DNA of 64,000 bases from Paractinoplanes bogorensis (GTDB lineage Bacteria > Actinomycetota > Actinomycetes > Mycobacteriales > Micromonosporaceae): positions 248,001 to 312,000 of the forward strand of contig NZ_JAHKKG010000003.1 in assembly GCF_018829635.1 (NCBI RefSeq). The letters run 5' to 3'. A program made the translations under genes and the position numbers. Numbering within the stretch: position 1 is the stretch's first letter; each line of letters begins with the position of its first letter. Shown here piece after piece: positions 26,542 through 34,426 of this stretch. The notes under the pieces were generated by a model that did no database searches, was not told the DNA's origin, and worked only from the letters and a program-made list of their open reading frames with translations.

Positions 26542-27414
26542 TCAGCGGTGGACGGCCAGGGAGCCGAAGCCGGCGGTGGCGATGACGTCGAGGCCGGTGC
26601 CGGTGCCGGCGGTGACTGTGGTGTCGGGGGCTATGCCGCTCTGCCTGCGGCCGTACAGGGTCACCTCGCCTGCGCCGTGCTGCGCTTGGACGCGTACGGG
26701 AAGCTGGGTCTCGGTTTTGATCGTCCATTCGCGGATGCCGCCGGACATGTGGATCGGCAGGGGACGCGCCGGTAGCGCCAGGGAGACCGCGTCGGCGCCG
26801 CCGTCGAGGTCTACGGCGCGGATGTTGCCGCCGGTGAGGGCGAAAGTGGCGGTGCGGACGCCGCCGGTCATCCGGATCGTCCACGTGATGCGGTCGTCGA
26901 GCATGACGTCGAGGCGGCCGTTGCCCGGTGTTCCGGTGTTGTGTGTGGTGATGCGCAGGTCGGTGCCGGTGGTCGTGGTCGACGGGGTGATGCCGCTGCC
27001 GGGTGGGGTGGTGACCCGGACCGGACCGCGGGGGCGGCCCAGCGTGAGGTTCAGTTCGGTGACGTTGCTGGCCAGTTCGAACGTGCCGGCCTCGAACGCC
27101 CGTGGGCCGGTGGCGCCGTGTGCCGGTCCGTCGGTCGGAGGTGGCGCGGCGGCCGGGTCACTCGGGTTGCCGGTCAGGGCGACCGCGACGAGAACGCCGG
27201 TGCCGCTGAGGATGGCCAGCACGATGAGGACGGCGGCGGTTCTGGAGCGGCGGCGGGGCGGCACGGTGGCTTCCGGCAGCGCGGGAACCGGAGGGAACTC
27301 CTCGGTGGGCGGCTCGTCGACGGGTTCGGGCTCGGGCGCGGGCTCCGGTTGGCCCGGACGGTAGGCGTAGCCGGCTGCCCCGGAGAGCAGAGGGTAGGTA
27401 TCGCCGGAATCCAT
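26542..27414 (-). CDS. Membrane-anchored extracytoplasmic protein, function unknown
   Basis: 290 residues from ATG 27414, preceded by GGAGGAG at 6-nt spacing; a longer GTG frame to 27489 lacks a site. Residues about 1-60 are Pro/Glu-rich and cytoplasmic, RRRSRT precedes one membrane helix (AAVLIVLAILSGTGVLVAVAL), and the remaining 190 residues are strand-rich with repeated short turns (LTGGNIRAVDLDGG, IHMSGGIREWTIKT), resembling the beta-helix of DUF4097-type proteins. I cannot assign a function. Confidence 0.7.
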   Translation of the reverse strand: MDSGDTYPLLSGAAGYAYRPGQPEPAPEPEPVDEPPTEEFPPVPALPEATVPPRRRSRTAAVLIVLAILSGTGVLVAVALTGNPSDPAAAPPPTDGPAHGATGPRAFEAGTFELASNVTELNLTLGRPRGPVRVTTPPGSGITPSTTTTGTDLRITTHNTGTPGNGRLDVMLDDRITWTIRMTGGVRTATFALTGGNIRAVDLDGGADAVSLALPARPLPIHMSGGIREWTIKTETQLPVRVQAQHGAGEVTLYGRRQSGIAPDTTVTAGTGTGLDVIATAGFGSLAVHR

Positions 27415-27502
27415 CGCGGTCTCCTCCGTCGGCTCGGGACACCGGGGGATACGCGGTCGGCCGTCCGGCGGTTCAGGTCGCTCGCTCACTTCACGTCTTG
27501 CG

Positions 27503-27562
27503 CCCCTCTTCTTTGACCCCCTCTTCTTTGACCCCCTCTTCTTTGACCCCCTGCTCTTTGAC
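27503..27562 (+). repeat. Four tandem copies of a 15-bp unit
   Basis: CCCCTCTTCTTTGAC is repeated exactly at 27503, 27518 and 27533 and once with a single change (CTGCTC) at 27548. Each unit ends in TTTGAC, close to a -35 hexamer; the last copy reads TTGACG into the likely promoter of the MFS gene. Confidence 0.9.
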
Positions 27563-27607
27563 GCAACCGCACGATTGCTATAGCTTGGATGGCAACCACA
27601 TGGTTGC
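27558..27607 (+). promoter_or_regulatory. Promoter with two operator palindromes for the MFS gene
   Basis: TTGACG (27558-27563), a 17-bp spacer and TAGCTT (27581-27586) form a plausible sigma-70-type promoter. Operator 1, GCAACCGCACGATTGC (27563-27578), fills the spacer. Operator 2, GCAACCACATGGTTGC (27592-27607), is a perfect palindrome of GCAACC and GGTTGC around four bases and follows the expected start site. Two similar 16-mers 29 bp apart look like sites for a TetR- or MarR-type repressor, which is not encoded adjacent. Confidence 0.65.
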
Positions 27608-27624
27608 TATCTGAGGAGGCGGGA

Positions 27625-28848
27625 ATGCCGAGCCTGATCCTGGCCACGCTGTTCGCCGGCATGTTCGTGATGGGCAGCACCGAGCTGCTCGTGGTCGGCG
27701 TGCTCGACCTGATGGCCGCCGACCTGGGCGTGTCGGTTCCGGCGGCGGGAGCGCTGGTGACGGCGTACGCCCTCGGCCTGGCCCTCGGCGGTCCGGTGCT
27801 CACCGCGCTGACCATCCGGCTCGACCGGCGCACGGTGCTGGCCGGAACGCTCGCGCTGTTCGTGGTGACCATCGTGGTCGCGCTGGTGACGACGAACTTC
27901 GCGCTGATGCTCGTGACCCGCACCCTGACCGGCACGCTTCAGGGGGCCTTCATCGCCGCGTCGTTCGCGGCCGCGGCGGCGGCGGTCCCGCCTTCACGGG
28001 CCGGGCGGGCCATGGCCGTGGTCATCTCCGGCACCGCGGTCTCCGGCGCACTGGGCGTCCCGCTCGGCACGCTGGTCGGGCAGCTGCTCGGCTGGCGCGG
28101 GACGTTCGTGGCGGCCGCCGTGCTCGGGCTGCTGGCGCTGGTCGCGACGCTCGCCGTCGTCCCCCCGGTGCCGGCCACCGCGGGTGGAACCACTGCCCAG
28201 CTGCGCCACGCGTTCGCTCCGCGGGTGCTGGCCGTGCTCGGGCTGGCCGTTCTGACGTTCACCGCGATCTACGCCGGACTGACCTACATCGTGCCCTTCC
28301 TGCAATCTGTCACCGGTGTCACAGGTGGGGTGGTCAGTGTGTTCCTCCTGGCGTACGGGGTAGCGACCGCAATCGGCTCGTACGGAGGCGGCCGTTTCGC
28401 CGACTCCAACGCGAGCCGAGCCATGGTCATCGGTACCGCGGGTCTGGCGCTGTCGTTGCTGATGCTCTATCTGACCGGCGCGGTCGCCGTTCTGGTCGCG
28501 GTCGCGCTTCTCGCGTGCGGACTGTTCGCGATGGGCATGGCGCCGTCGATGCAATATCGCGTGGTCAGCCTGGCCGGTCCGGGCGGGGTGCTCGCGCAGT
28601 CGCTACCCGCCTCCGCGGCCAATGTCGGTATCGCGCTGGGCGCCTTGATCGGCGGGGTGGCGGTCGACGCGTTCAACGAGCGCGCCGCGGTGCTGGCCGG
28701 AGTGGTCGTCGCTGCCGTGGCCATCCCGGTGGCTGCCATTACCGCCCTGTTCAAGCCGCCGACCGCCGGGCACGCGACGGTCGCTGAACAGAACGACCAT
28801 CCACCGGTTCACCAGTCGGTCGCGTCCGAGAAGTGCGCCATGGGGTGA
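27625..28848 (+). CDS. MFS exporter, drug:H+ antiporter (DHA1) type
   Basis: 407 residues with twelve predicted membrane helices. Start at ATG 27625 after GAGGAGG (27613-27619). Family marks: MGSTELLVVGVLDLMAADLG at helix 1, the motif A-like LDRRTVLAGTLAL after helix 2, and SGTAVSGALGVPLGTLVGQLLGWRGTF (motif C-like) around helix 5. This resembles the AraJ/CmlR-type chloramphenicol or sugar exporters. The C-terminal 35 residues are hydrophilic. The double operator upstream suggests induction by its substrate. Confidence 0.88.
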   Translation: MPSLILATLFAGMFVMGSTELLVVGVLDLMAADLGVSVPAAGALVTAYALGLALGGPVLTALTIRLDRRTVLAGTLALFVVTIVVALVTTNFALMLVTRTLTGTLQGAFIAASFAAAAAAVPPSRAGRAMAVVISGTAVSGALGVPLGTLVGQLLGWRGTFVAAAVLGLLALVATLAVVPPVPATAGGTTAQLRHAFAPRVLAVLGLAVLTFTAIYAGLTYIVPFLQSVTGVTGGVVSVFLLAYGVATAIGSYGGGRFADSNASRAMVIGTAGLALSLLMLYLTGAVAVLVAVALLACGLFAMGMAPSMQYRVVSLAGPGGVLAQSLPASAANVGIALGALIGGVAVDAFNERAAVLAGVVVAAVAIPVAAITALFKPPTAGHATVAEQNDHPPVHQSVASEKCAMG

Positions 28849-28995
28849 GCGGTGCGCGCATCTGGTCGAGCGATGACGGCGACGATGTGCGCATCGAGCG
28901 ATCGATCCGCACGTTGAACAGGCGTTCCAGCTGTTCCGCCGGCTGCACCCGGAGGCCGCCCTTTGGTGGGTTCGGTGAGCGAGGCGCTCATCGAC

Positions 28996-29403
28996 GGCGG
29001 GGCGGGGATGAGCGAATTGCGCATCGAGTTGCGCGTGCAGATGAGCGGTCCGCGCATCGAGTTGTGTGGCGGGGGATGAGCGAGCTGCGCATCGAGTTGC
29101 GCGTGCAGATGAGCGGTCCGCGCATCGAGTTGCGTGCAGCAGGAAGAACACGGCGGGCATGACGAAGGGCGGGGATGAGCGAGCTGCGCATCGAGTTGCG
29201 CGTGCAGATGAGCGGTCCGCGCATCGAGTTGCGTGCAGCAGGAAGAACACGGCGGGCATGACGAAGGGCGGGGATGAGTGAACTGCGCATCGAGTTGCGC
29301 GCGCAGATGAGCGGTCCGCGCATCTAGTTGCGTGGCGCGGGGGATGAGCGAACTGCGCATCGAACTGCGCGGGCGACTGAGCGGTTCGCGCATCGGTTGC
29401 TGG
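28996..29403. repeat. Array of 33-bp palindromic repeat units, with two perfect 99-bp copies
   Basis: The gene-free 667 bp between the MFS gene and the DUF899 gene is dominated by units containing GCGCATCGAGTTGCG. Starts of GCGCATC are at 29019, 29052, 29087, 29120, 29186, 29219, 29285, 29318, 29355 and 29388, plus degenerate copies at 28856 and 28889. Most pairs are exactly 33 bp apart and alternate between ATGAGCGAGCT- and ATGAGCGGTCC-led versions. Bases 29076-29174 and 29175-29273 are identical 99-bp tandem copies. The core has GCGCA...TGCGC arms around TCGAGT, so each unit can form a small hairpin. No protein-coding sense is convincing on either strand. Confidence 0.88.
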
Positions 29404-29515
29404 GCGTGACGAGCGATCCGTGGACCTTCCGTTGTCCGCTTCCGTTCGTGTCCGGGCGCCGTTGGAGTAAGCGGTCCGGAGCGGACTGCGGAAGTGTGAG
29501 AACGGAGGAGATGTC

Positions 29516-30511
29516 ATGACGGACGAGATGAACGAATACGACGGGCATTGCTGCGGGCCGGACGCCGACCAGGGTGGGGCTCCAGGTCTCGCGGGCCGGA
29601 GCGGGGCGCAGGGCCCTGTGGACGGGAGCGCGGCGCTGGGGAGTTCTGCTAGGAGTGCGGCGCTGGGGAGTTCTGCTGGGAGCGCGGCGGCGGGGAGTTC
29701 TGCTGGGAGTGCGGCGGCGGGGAGTTCTGCTGGGAGTGCGGCGGCGGGGAGTTCTGCTGGGAGTGCGGCGCCGGGGGTTCCGGATGGGGTTGCCCTGCCC
29801 GTGGTGGCGAGCCGGGCCGAATTTGAGGCTGAGATCGAGCGGCTCCGGGTGCGGGAGAAGGCCCACACCCGCGAGAGCGACGCGATTGCCGCTGCCCGGC
29901 GCCGGCTGCCGATGGTCGAGGTCGACGGCGGCACGCCGATCGTCGGGGCGCAGGGGGCGACCACATTGCTCGATGCGTTCGAGGGGCGGCGGCAGCTGCT
30001 CGCGTACTACTTCATGTGGTATCCGGGGCGGCCCGCAGCCGAGCAGTGTGAGGGCTGCACGTGGAACAACACCGAGGTCACGAACCTGCCCTACCTGCAC
30101 TCCCGGGACATCTCGTATGCCGTCTTCTGCTTGAAAAAAAAAAGGGAAAGCCGCCGTTACCACGATTTCATGGGTTGGCGGATGCCGTGGTATTCGGCCC
30201 AGGACTCGCTCGACGTGCTGCTGGTCGGGCGGCGGATCGGGATGATGCACCTGGTCGCCTATGTGCGTGATGGTGATCGGGTTTTCGAGACGTATTGGAC
30301 GACGGTGCGCGGGGTCGAGGTGGCCGACTGCAGTCTGGCGCTGATGGATCTGACCGTCTTCGGGCGGCAGGAGCCGTGGGAGGACTCTCCGCCCGGGCGG
30401 CCGCAGGGATGGCCGGTCGACGGCAGCAATTCCCGGCTCGGCGGGCGGCCGATTCCGCAGTGGCCCCGCATCGAGGCCGGCTTCTCCGACGACCTGACCG
30501 CGACTCCCTGA
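29516..30511 (+). CDS. DUF899 (thioredoxin-like) protein with a repetitive N-terminus
   Basis: 331 residues; ATG 29516 after GGAGGAG. Residues 40-87 are five near-identical 9-residue Gly-Ser-Ser-Ala-type repeats, low complexity. From residue about 98 it is a DUF899 domain: ALPVVASRAEFEAEIERLRV, then LPMVEVDG, the thioredoxin-like core LLAYYFMWYPGRPAAEQCEGC (two Cys), DFMGWRMPWYS and VAYVRDGDRVFETYWTTVRG. A run of ten A (30134-30143) encodes KKK where relatives usually have a QGP-like stretch; the frame is kept. Redox-related cytoplasmic protein of unknown activity. Convergent with the next gene. Confidence 0.82.
   Translation: MTDEMNEYDGHCCGPDADQGGAPGLAGRSGAQGPVDGSAALGSSARSAALGSSAGSAAAGSSAGSAAAGSSAGSAAAGSSAGSAAPGVPDGVALPVVASRAEFEAEIERLRVREKAHTRESDAIAAARRRLPMVEVDGGTPIVGAQGATTLLDAFEGRRQLLAYYFMWYPGRPAAEQCEGCTWNNTEVTNLPYLHSRDISYAVFCLKKKRESRRYHDFMGWRMPWYSAQDSLDVLLVGRRIGMMHLVAYVRDGDRVFETYWTTVRGVEVADCSLALMDLTVFGRQEPWEDSPPGRPQGWPVDGSNSRLGGRPIPQWPRIEAGFSDDLTATP
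29641..29775 (+). repeat. Five tandem 27-bp repeats inside the DUF899 gene
   Basis: GAGTTCTGCT recurs at 29641, 29668, 29695, 29722 and 29749, exactly every 27 bp, and the units between are nearly identical. Being a multiple of three, copy changes keep the reading frame and lengthen or shorten a flexible Gly/Ala/Ser linker. Confidence 0.92.
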
Positions 30512-30517
30512 TCGATG

Positions 30518-31321
30518 TCAGACCGGTGGTCTCGAGGTCTTGGTGGAGACCTTTCTGAGGTCGTATCCCTTGCAGGGCTCGGCCAGACGGCCGGTGAGGT
30601 GTCCCTTGGACGAGGTGGGAACGGCGCCCGCCACGTCGACCATGCCGTAACCGCTGGGCTGATCGACCCAGTAGTCGCCGCGCAGGTCGAATCCGCTGTC
30701 GGAGTAGGCGCCGGCCATGGCGTAGCGGCCGCTCGGCACGCCGCGGTTGGAGCGGACCTCGTAGAAGTTGAACGTGCCCAGCAGGGTGCCGTCGCCGGTC
30801 GGGTAGAGGACCAGCTTGAGGCCGGTCAACCCCTGTGAACACCGGTAGGTGCCCTGCCACGTGCCGGACAGGACCTTGGACGCGGCGGTCAGGTCGACGG
30901 CCGGCTCCGGTGCGGGCGGACGATGGGTGGGAGCGACCTGCGTGTCACTGCCCACGATCTCGATGGTGGCGGTGGACGGCGGCTGCACGGTGACGACCGT
31001 CTGCTTGCCGTCGCCGGTGATCTCGACACGGCCGTCGACCTGGGAGACCGCGATTGCCTTGGCGTCGTCGATCGCGTATGTGGCCGTCGCCGGTCGTCCT
31101 GAGCTGTCCTGGTAATTGATCATTACTGTGGGGCGGTCGTCGGCGCCGCTGATCAGCTGGTGGACCAGGTCGGCGCCGGCCGTCACCAGCACCTCCTGGG
31201 CGATCTTCATGACCACCCGCACCGCGACCCGTCCCAGGACCGCGGTGCACCCCGACAGCAACAGCGTCATGGCGAGCGCAGCCCCGAGAACCGGGCGACC
31301 CAGGAAAGACTTGACAGCCAT
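30518..31321 (-). CDS. Secreted lipoprotein, function unknown
   Basis: 267 residues. Signal peptide with lipobox: AALAMTLLLSGC, so Cys near residue 25 should be lipidated. Residues 60-130 form strands around MINYQDSSGRPATATYAIDD; a Pro-rich linker follows (THRPPAPEPAV). The C-terminal 115 residues (VLSGTWQGTYRCSQGLTGLKLVLYP ... GYDLRKVS) look like a small lipocalin- or avidin-like beta-barrel, which I infer from the strand pattern only. Convergent with the DUF899 gene (6-nt gap). No partner gene is evident. Confidence 0.75.
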   Translation of the reverse strand: MAVKSFLGRPVLGAALAMTLLLSGCTAVLGRVAVRVVMKIAQEVLVTAGADLVHQLISGADDRPTVMINYQDSSGRPATATYAIDDAKAIAVSQVDGRVEITGDGKQTVVTVQPPSTATIEIVGSDTQVAPTHRPPAPEPAVDLTAASKVLSGTWQGTYRCSQGLTGLKLVLYPTGDGTLLGTFNFYEVRSNRGVPSGRYAMAGAYSDSGFDLRGDYWVDQPSGYGMVDVAGAVPTSSKGHLTGRLAEPCKGYDLRKVSTKTSRPPV

Positions 31322-31406
31322 GCTCGGTACTGACGGACACGTTCGGGGGCCGCGTCAGACCGCAGGTCAGGACGGGTGCGTCATGAGTCGCGGCCGGCGT
31401 CAGGAA

Positions 31407-32522
31407 TCACCTGGGGACGGACACGGGGGACAGCGCGGCGAACCGGGTGCCGATGAGCCGGTGCGCCTCGGGACCCGGGTGCAGGGCGTCGGGCAGCGGC
31501 AGCTCGGCGGCGTCGGCCTCGCCGAACAGGTCGAGACCGTCCACGTAGTGCAGGTTCTTGTCGTCGCGGCGTTCGGCCAGTTCGCGCATCTCGGCGCGGA
31601 TCTTCCGCAGGGTCAGGTGGTCGCCGGCGGGGTCACCAGTGGCGATGAACTTGATCTGACCGGTGCCGAACGAGGCCGGGTCGAAGGCGCCGGGACCGGG
31701 CGTGTCCTCGTGGATGCCGCAGAACACCGGCGACACCAGCAGCAGCGGCGTTTCCGGGTGGCCGTCGCGGATCGTGTCGAGGAACCCGTGCACGAGCGGC
31801 ACGAAGATCCGTCGGTGCATGGCGTCGAGGTTGACCACGTTGATGCCGAGCTTGACGCTGATCACGTCGGCCGGCGCGTCCCGGATCACCCGGGCCGCGA
31901 ACGGGTCGACCATGGCGCTGCCGCCGAAGCCGAGGTTGCGCAGCTCGAGACCGGCCCGGCGGGCGGCCACGGCGGGCCAGATCTCGCTCGGGGCCAGGGC
32001 GTTCGAGCCCTGACTGATCGAGCTGCCGTAGTGGACCCACTGGGGCGCGCTCTCCGTGACGGGCGTGACCGGGGCGTCGGCGCGCACGTCGACCAGCTCG
32101 ACGGATTCGTTGTGGGGCAACCAGAACTCGACCCGCTTGGGCCCGGACGACAGCCCGGCGACCGTGGTCGAATGAGCCGCGCCGGGGTGCATCGTCGTCT
32201 GTCCGGTGGACAGGTCGATCTCGAGGCGGTCGCCGCCAGTGAGCTCGTCGCTCAGCTCCGGCGAGCCGTTCACCAGCACGTCGACTCGTCCGCGGGGCCG
32301 CTCGGCACCCACGTAGGACATGCGGGTCGAGTGCAGGACCAGGGAGACGGTGGTCGCGGCGGTGTCCAGAGCGACCCGTACGCCGGACGGTTGCGCCTCC
32401 ATCGCGAGGAGTTGCCCGTCGGGGAACTGCTGCCGGACCCAGGACGGCAACCGGTGCGGACGCAGGCCACGCTCCGTGGTCTCGAGCTCGGCGGCGCCGC
32501 GGATCAGGGACTTGTCGATCAT
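31407..32522 (-). CDS. SGNH/GDSL-type hydrolase
   Basis: 371 residues from ATG 32522, which overlaps the stop of the TetR gene (ATGA); GGAG lies 6 nt upstream. The first 160 residues are a beta-sandwich (VRVALDTAATTVSLVLHSTRM), as in two-domain SGNH esterases. The catalytic part has the Ser block VHYGSSISQGS, Gly block GFGGSAMVDPF, Asn block VKLGINVVN and the Asp-His block LPDALHPGPEAH. Probably an esterase or carbohydrate deacetylase-like enzyme without a signal peptide, thus cytoplasmic. Co-expressed with and probably controlled by the upstream TetR regulator. Confidence 0.85.
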   Translation of the reverse strand: MIDKSLIRGAAELETTERGLRPHRLPSWVRQQFPDGQLLAMEAQPSGVRVALDTAATTVSLVLHSTRMSYVGAERPRGRVDVLVNGSPELSDELTGGDRLEIDLSTGQTTMHPGAAHSTTVAGLSSGPKRVEFWLPHNESVELVDVRADAPVTPVTESAPQWVHYGSSISQGSNALAPSEIWPAVAARRAGLELRNLGFGGSAMVDPFAARVIRDAPADVISVKLGINVVNLDAMHRRIFVPLVHGFLDTIRDGHPETPLLLVSPVFCGIHEDTPGPGAFDPASFGTGQIKFIATGDPAGDHLTLRKIRAEMRELAERRDDKNLHYVDGLDLFGEADAAELPLPDALHPGPEAHRLIGTRFAALSPVSVPR

Positions 32523-33073
32523 GTGGAACTCCAGGAGTGGAAAACAGTGTCGAGGGCATCGAGCGCGCGCCCCCACGAGACGTCGGGGGAGGGGTCGCGG
32601 TGGGCGAAACCGTTGCCCTCCAGGGCGATCCAGCCGTTCACGGTGGCGCCGAGCAGGCGGGTGGCGTGCACGAGGTCGTCGTCGGACAGGTGGTAGCCAC
32701 GCAGTACCGCCCAGGTCAGCGACACGAGCCGGGCCGACGCGGGGGACGGTGCTGACCCACGTTGCAGCGCGGTCCAGCGGCCTGGTGACTGTCGTGCGTA
32801 GTCGCGCTGGGCCTCGGCCAGGGCGACCAGCGCGTCACGGCCCGACCGCCCGGCCGTGGCCATGGCTATGCGGTCGGACAACTCGGCCATCGCCAGCTCG
32901 TGCACGCCGGCGAGCAGGGCGGCCCTGTCCCGTACGTGGGAATAGAGGCTCGCGGTCTGCACGCCGAAATGGCGCGCCAGGGCGGACAGGGTGACCGCCT
33001 CGAAGCCGTCGCGATCGGCCATCTCGGCCGCCGCGGCGACAACGACCGCGGGGGACAGGTTCGCTCGCGCCAT
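32519..33073 (-). CDS. TetR/AcrR-family repressor
   Basis: 184 residues, ATG at 33073. N-terminal helix-turn-helix: VVAAAAEMADRDGFEAVTLS, ALARHFGVQTASLYSHVRDR. The C-terminal half has the WHG-type pattern (SPGRWTALQRGS, RGYHLSDDDLVHATRLLGA) of TetR proteins such as those with a TetR_C WHG domain. It is translationally coupled to the SGNH hydrolase gene, which is therefore its likely target, and a palindrome just upstream (33079-33099) is a candidate autoregulatory operator. Confidence 0.9.
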   Translation of the reverse strand: MARANLSPAVVVAAAAEMADRDGFEAVTLSALARHFGVQTASLYSHVRDRAALLAGVHELAMAELSDRIAMATAGRSGRDALVALAEAQRDYARQSPGRWTALQRGSAPSPASARLVSLTWAVLRGYHLSDDDLVHATRLLGATVNGWIALEGNGFAHRDPSPDVSWGRALDALDTVFHSWSST

Positions 33074-33078
33074 GCCCC

Positions 33079-33099
33079 AAACCTAACACCTATAGGTTT
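33079..33099. promoter_or_regulatory. Operator-like palindrome upstream of the TetR gene
   Basis: AAACCTA (33079-33085) and TAGGTTT (33093-33099) are inverted with a 7-bp spacer, and within it ACCTATAGGT (33088-33097) is a perfect 10-bp palindrome. It begins 6 nt before the TetR start codon, so bound repressor would block its own transcript. Confidence 0.55.
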
Positions 33100-33121
33100 C
33101 CACCTACAAGCTATCGGAACG

Positions 33122-33218
33122 AAGGGCGTCAGCGAATGGGGAGCGGCGTCGCGCGCAGGGCGTCAGCAAGTGGGGAGCGGGCGAGGCCGCCTACAGGGCG
33201 TCGGCGAACGGGGAACGG
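33122..33218. repeat. Three degenerate copies of the 3' end of the ROK gene
   Basis: Units at 33122-33146, 33156-33180 and 33194-33218 share AGGGCGTCRGCRARYGGGGARCGG. The third is the end of the ROK gene itself (its last six codons read PFADAL-stop). The other two lie downstream of its stop at 34- and 38-bp offsets, so the gene end has been duplicated outwards. Confidence 0.75.
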
Positions 33219-34366
33219 CCGATCAGCAGGCGGGCGTCCAGGGCGGCCGGGCTCAGCACATGGTCGCGTACCAGGTAGCCGGCCCCCGCGATCCCGGCCC
33301 GCGCCTTGTACTTGGTGACGACGATCCGCAGCTGCCGGGTCGCGAGGGGCAGCGAGCGCTGATAGACCACCTGCCGGATCCCGGCCAGCAGGTCGTCGCC
33401 GGTGGTTGCGAGCAGCCCCCCGAGCACGATCACGTCGGGGTTGAGCAGGCTGGTGGCGTAGGCGACCGACTCGCCCATGATGCGTCCGGCCTTGCGCAGG
33501 CTGGTCACCGCGGCCGAGTCACCCCGGCGGATGCGTTCGGCCACGTCGCGGGCGTCGTGCCCCTCGCCCAGGTCGCGCGCGAGCGCCCACCCGCCGGCCA
33601 GCGACTCGAGGCAGCCGAGGTTGCCGCAGCGGCACTGCGGGTCGCCGAACCCGGCGATGTGCGCGTGCCCGATGTCGCCCGCCGCGCCCTGCGCGCCCCG
33701 GTTGACGGCGCCGTCGATGACCATGCCGCTGCCGATGCCCGTGCCCGCCTTGACGAAGAACAGGTGCCGCTGGTCGGCGAAGTGCCGGCGGTGCTCGGCC
33801 AGGGTGAGCAGGTTGACGTCATTGTCGATGAGGATCGGCACTGGCCAGCTGCGGCGCAGGTGGCGCCGGATGTCGTAGCCCTCCCAGCCGCTCATGATCG
33901 ACCAGCCCTGCACCCGGCCCGCCTCGTAGTCGACCGGCGCCGGCAGGCCGAGGCCGAACCCGGCCACCGCGGACTGGTCGAGCCCGATCTGGCCGATCAG
34001 CTCGCGCAGGATCGCGGTGATCCGGTCGAGCAGCACCTCGGGGCCGTCGCCGAGGGCCAGCCGGGCCACCCGGTCGCCGAGGATGGCCAGGTTGAGGTCG
34101 AGCACGGCGATCCGGGTCCGTTCCTCGCCGACGTCGACCGAGATGAGCACGCCGGCCCGCGGGTTGAGTTCGAGGCCGCGCGACGGCCGGCCCCGGGACG
34201 GCACGTTCTCCGTGCTCTCGAAGATGAGCTGGGCGGCGAACAGCGTGTCCAGCCGCTGGCCCACGGTCGACCGGGACAGGCCGGTGACGTGGGCGATCTC
34301 TGAGCGGGTGCGGGCCGAGCCGGTGGTGATGAGCTCGAGAACGCGACCCGGGCCGTCTTCGATCAT
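33191..34366 (-). CDS. ROK-family transcriptional repressor
   Basis: 391 residues. N-terminal winged helix (GSARTRSEIAHVTGLSRSTV) followed by a ROK domain: VDVGEERTRIAVLDL, the sugar-binding AGTGIGSGMVIDG, the zinc motif CRCGNLGCLESL and VIVLGGLLATTG. Such repressors release DNA on binding a sugar. It diverges from a fructose/ribose-type ABC operon with a palindrome-rich 199-bp region between them, so it very likely controls that operon. GGGGAG precedes the ATG by 4 nt. Confidence 0.9.
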   Translation of the reverse strand: MIEDGPGRVLELITTGSARTRSEIAHVTGLSRSTVGQRLDTLFAAQLIFESTENVPSRGRPSRGLELNPRAGVLISVDVGEERTRIAVLDLNLAILGDRVARLALGDGPEVLLDRITAILRELIGQIGLDQSAVAGFGLGLPAPVDYEAGRVQGWSIMSGWEGYDIRRHLRRSWPVPILIDNDVNLLTLAEHRRHFADQRHLFFVKAGTGIGSGMVIDGAVNRGAQGAAGDIGHAHIAGFGDPQCRCGNLGCLESLAGGWALARDLGEGHDARDVAERIRRGDSAAVTSLRKAGRIMGESVAYATSLLNPDVIVLGGLLATTGDDLLAGIRQVVYQRSLPLATRQLRIVVTKYKARAGIAGAGYLVRDHVLSPAALDARLLIGRSPFADAL

Positions 34367-34426
34367 GGTGCTCCCCGTGGCCTCGCCGGTTTCCGGCGAT
34401 GACGTGTAAGTGCGATTCGGGCGTCA

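Noticed and set aside
28996..29403. A CRISPR array
   Set aside because: Units repeat as whole 33- or 99-bp blocks without unique spacers, and no cas gene is near.
28809..29964. Long minus-strand and plus-strand reading frames through the repeat array
   Set aside because: Open frames come from the 33-bp (11-codon) periodicity; the peptides are simple QLDARTAH-type repeats that run into other genes' antisense.
30134..30143. A disabling frameshift at the A10 tract of the DUF899 gene
   Set aside because: Downstream sequence stays in the DUF899 frame with the expected spacing, so the tract is read as three Lys codons plus one base.
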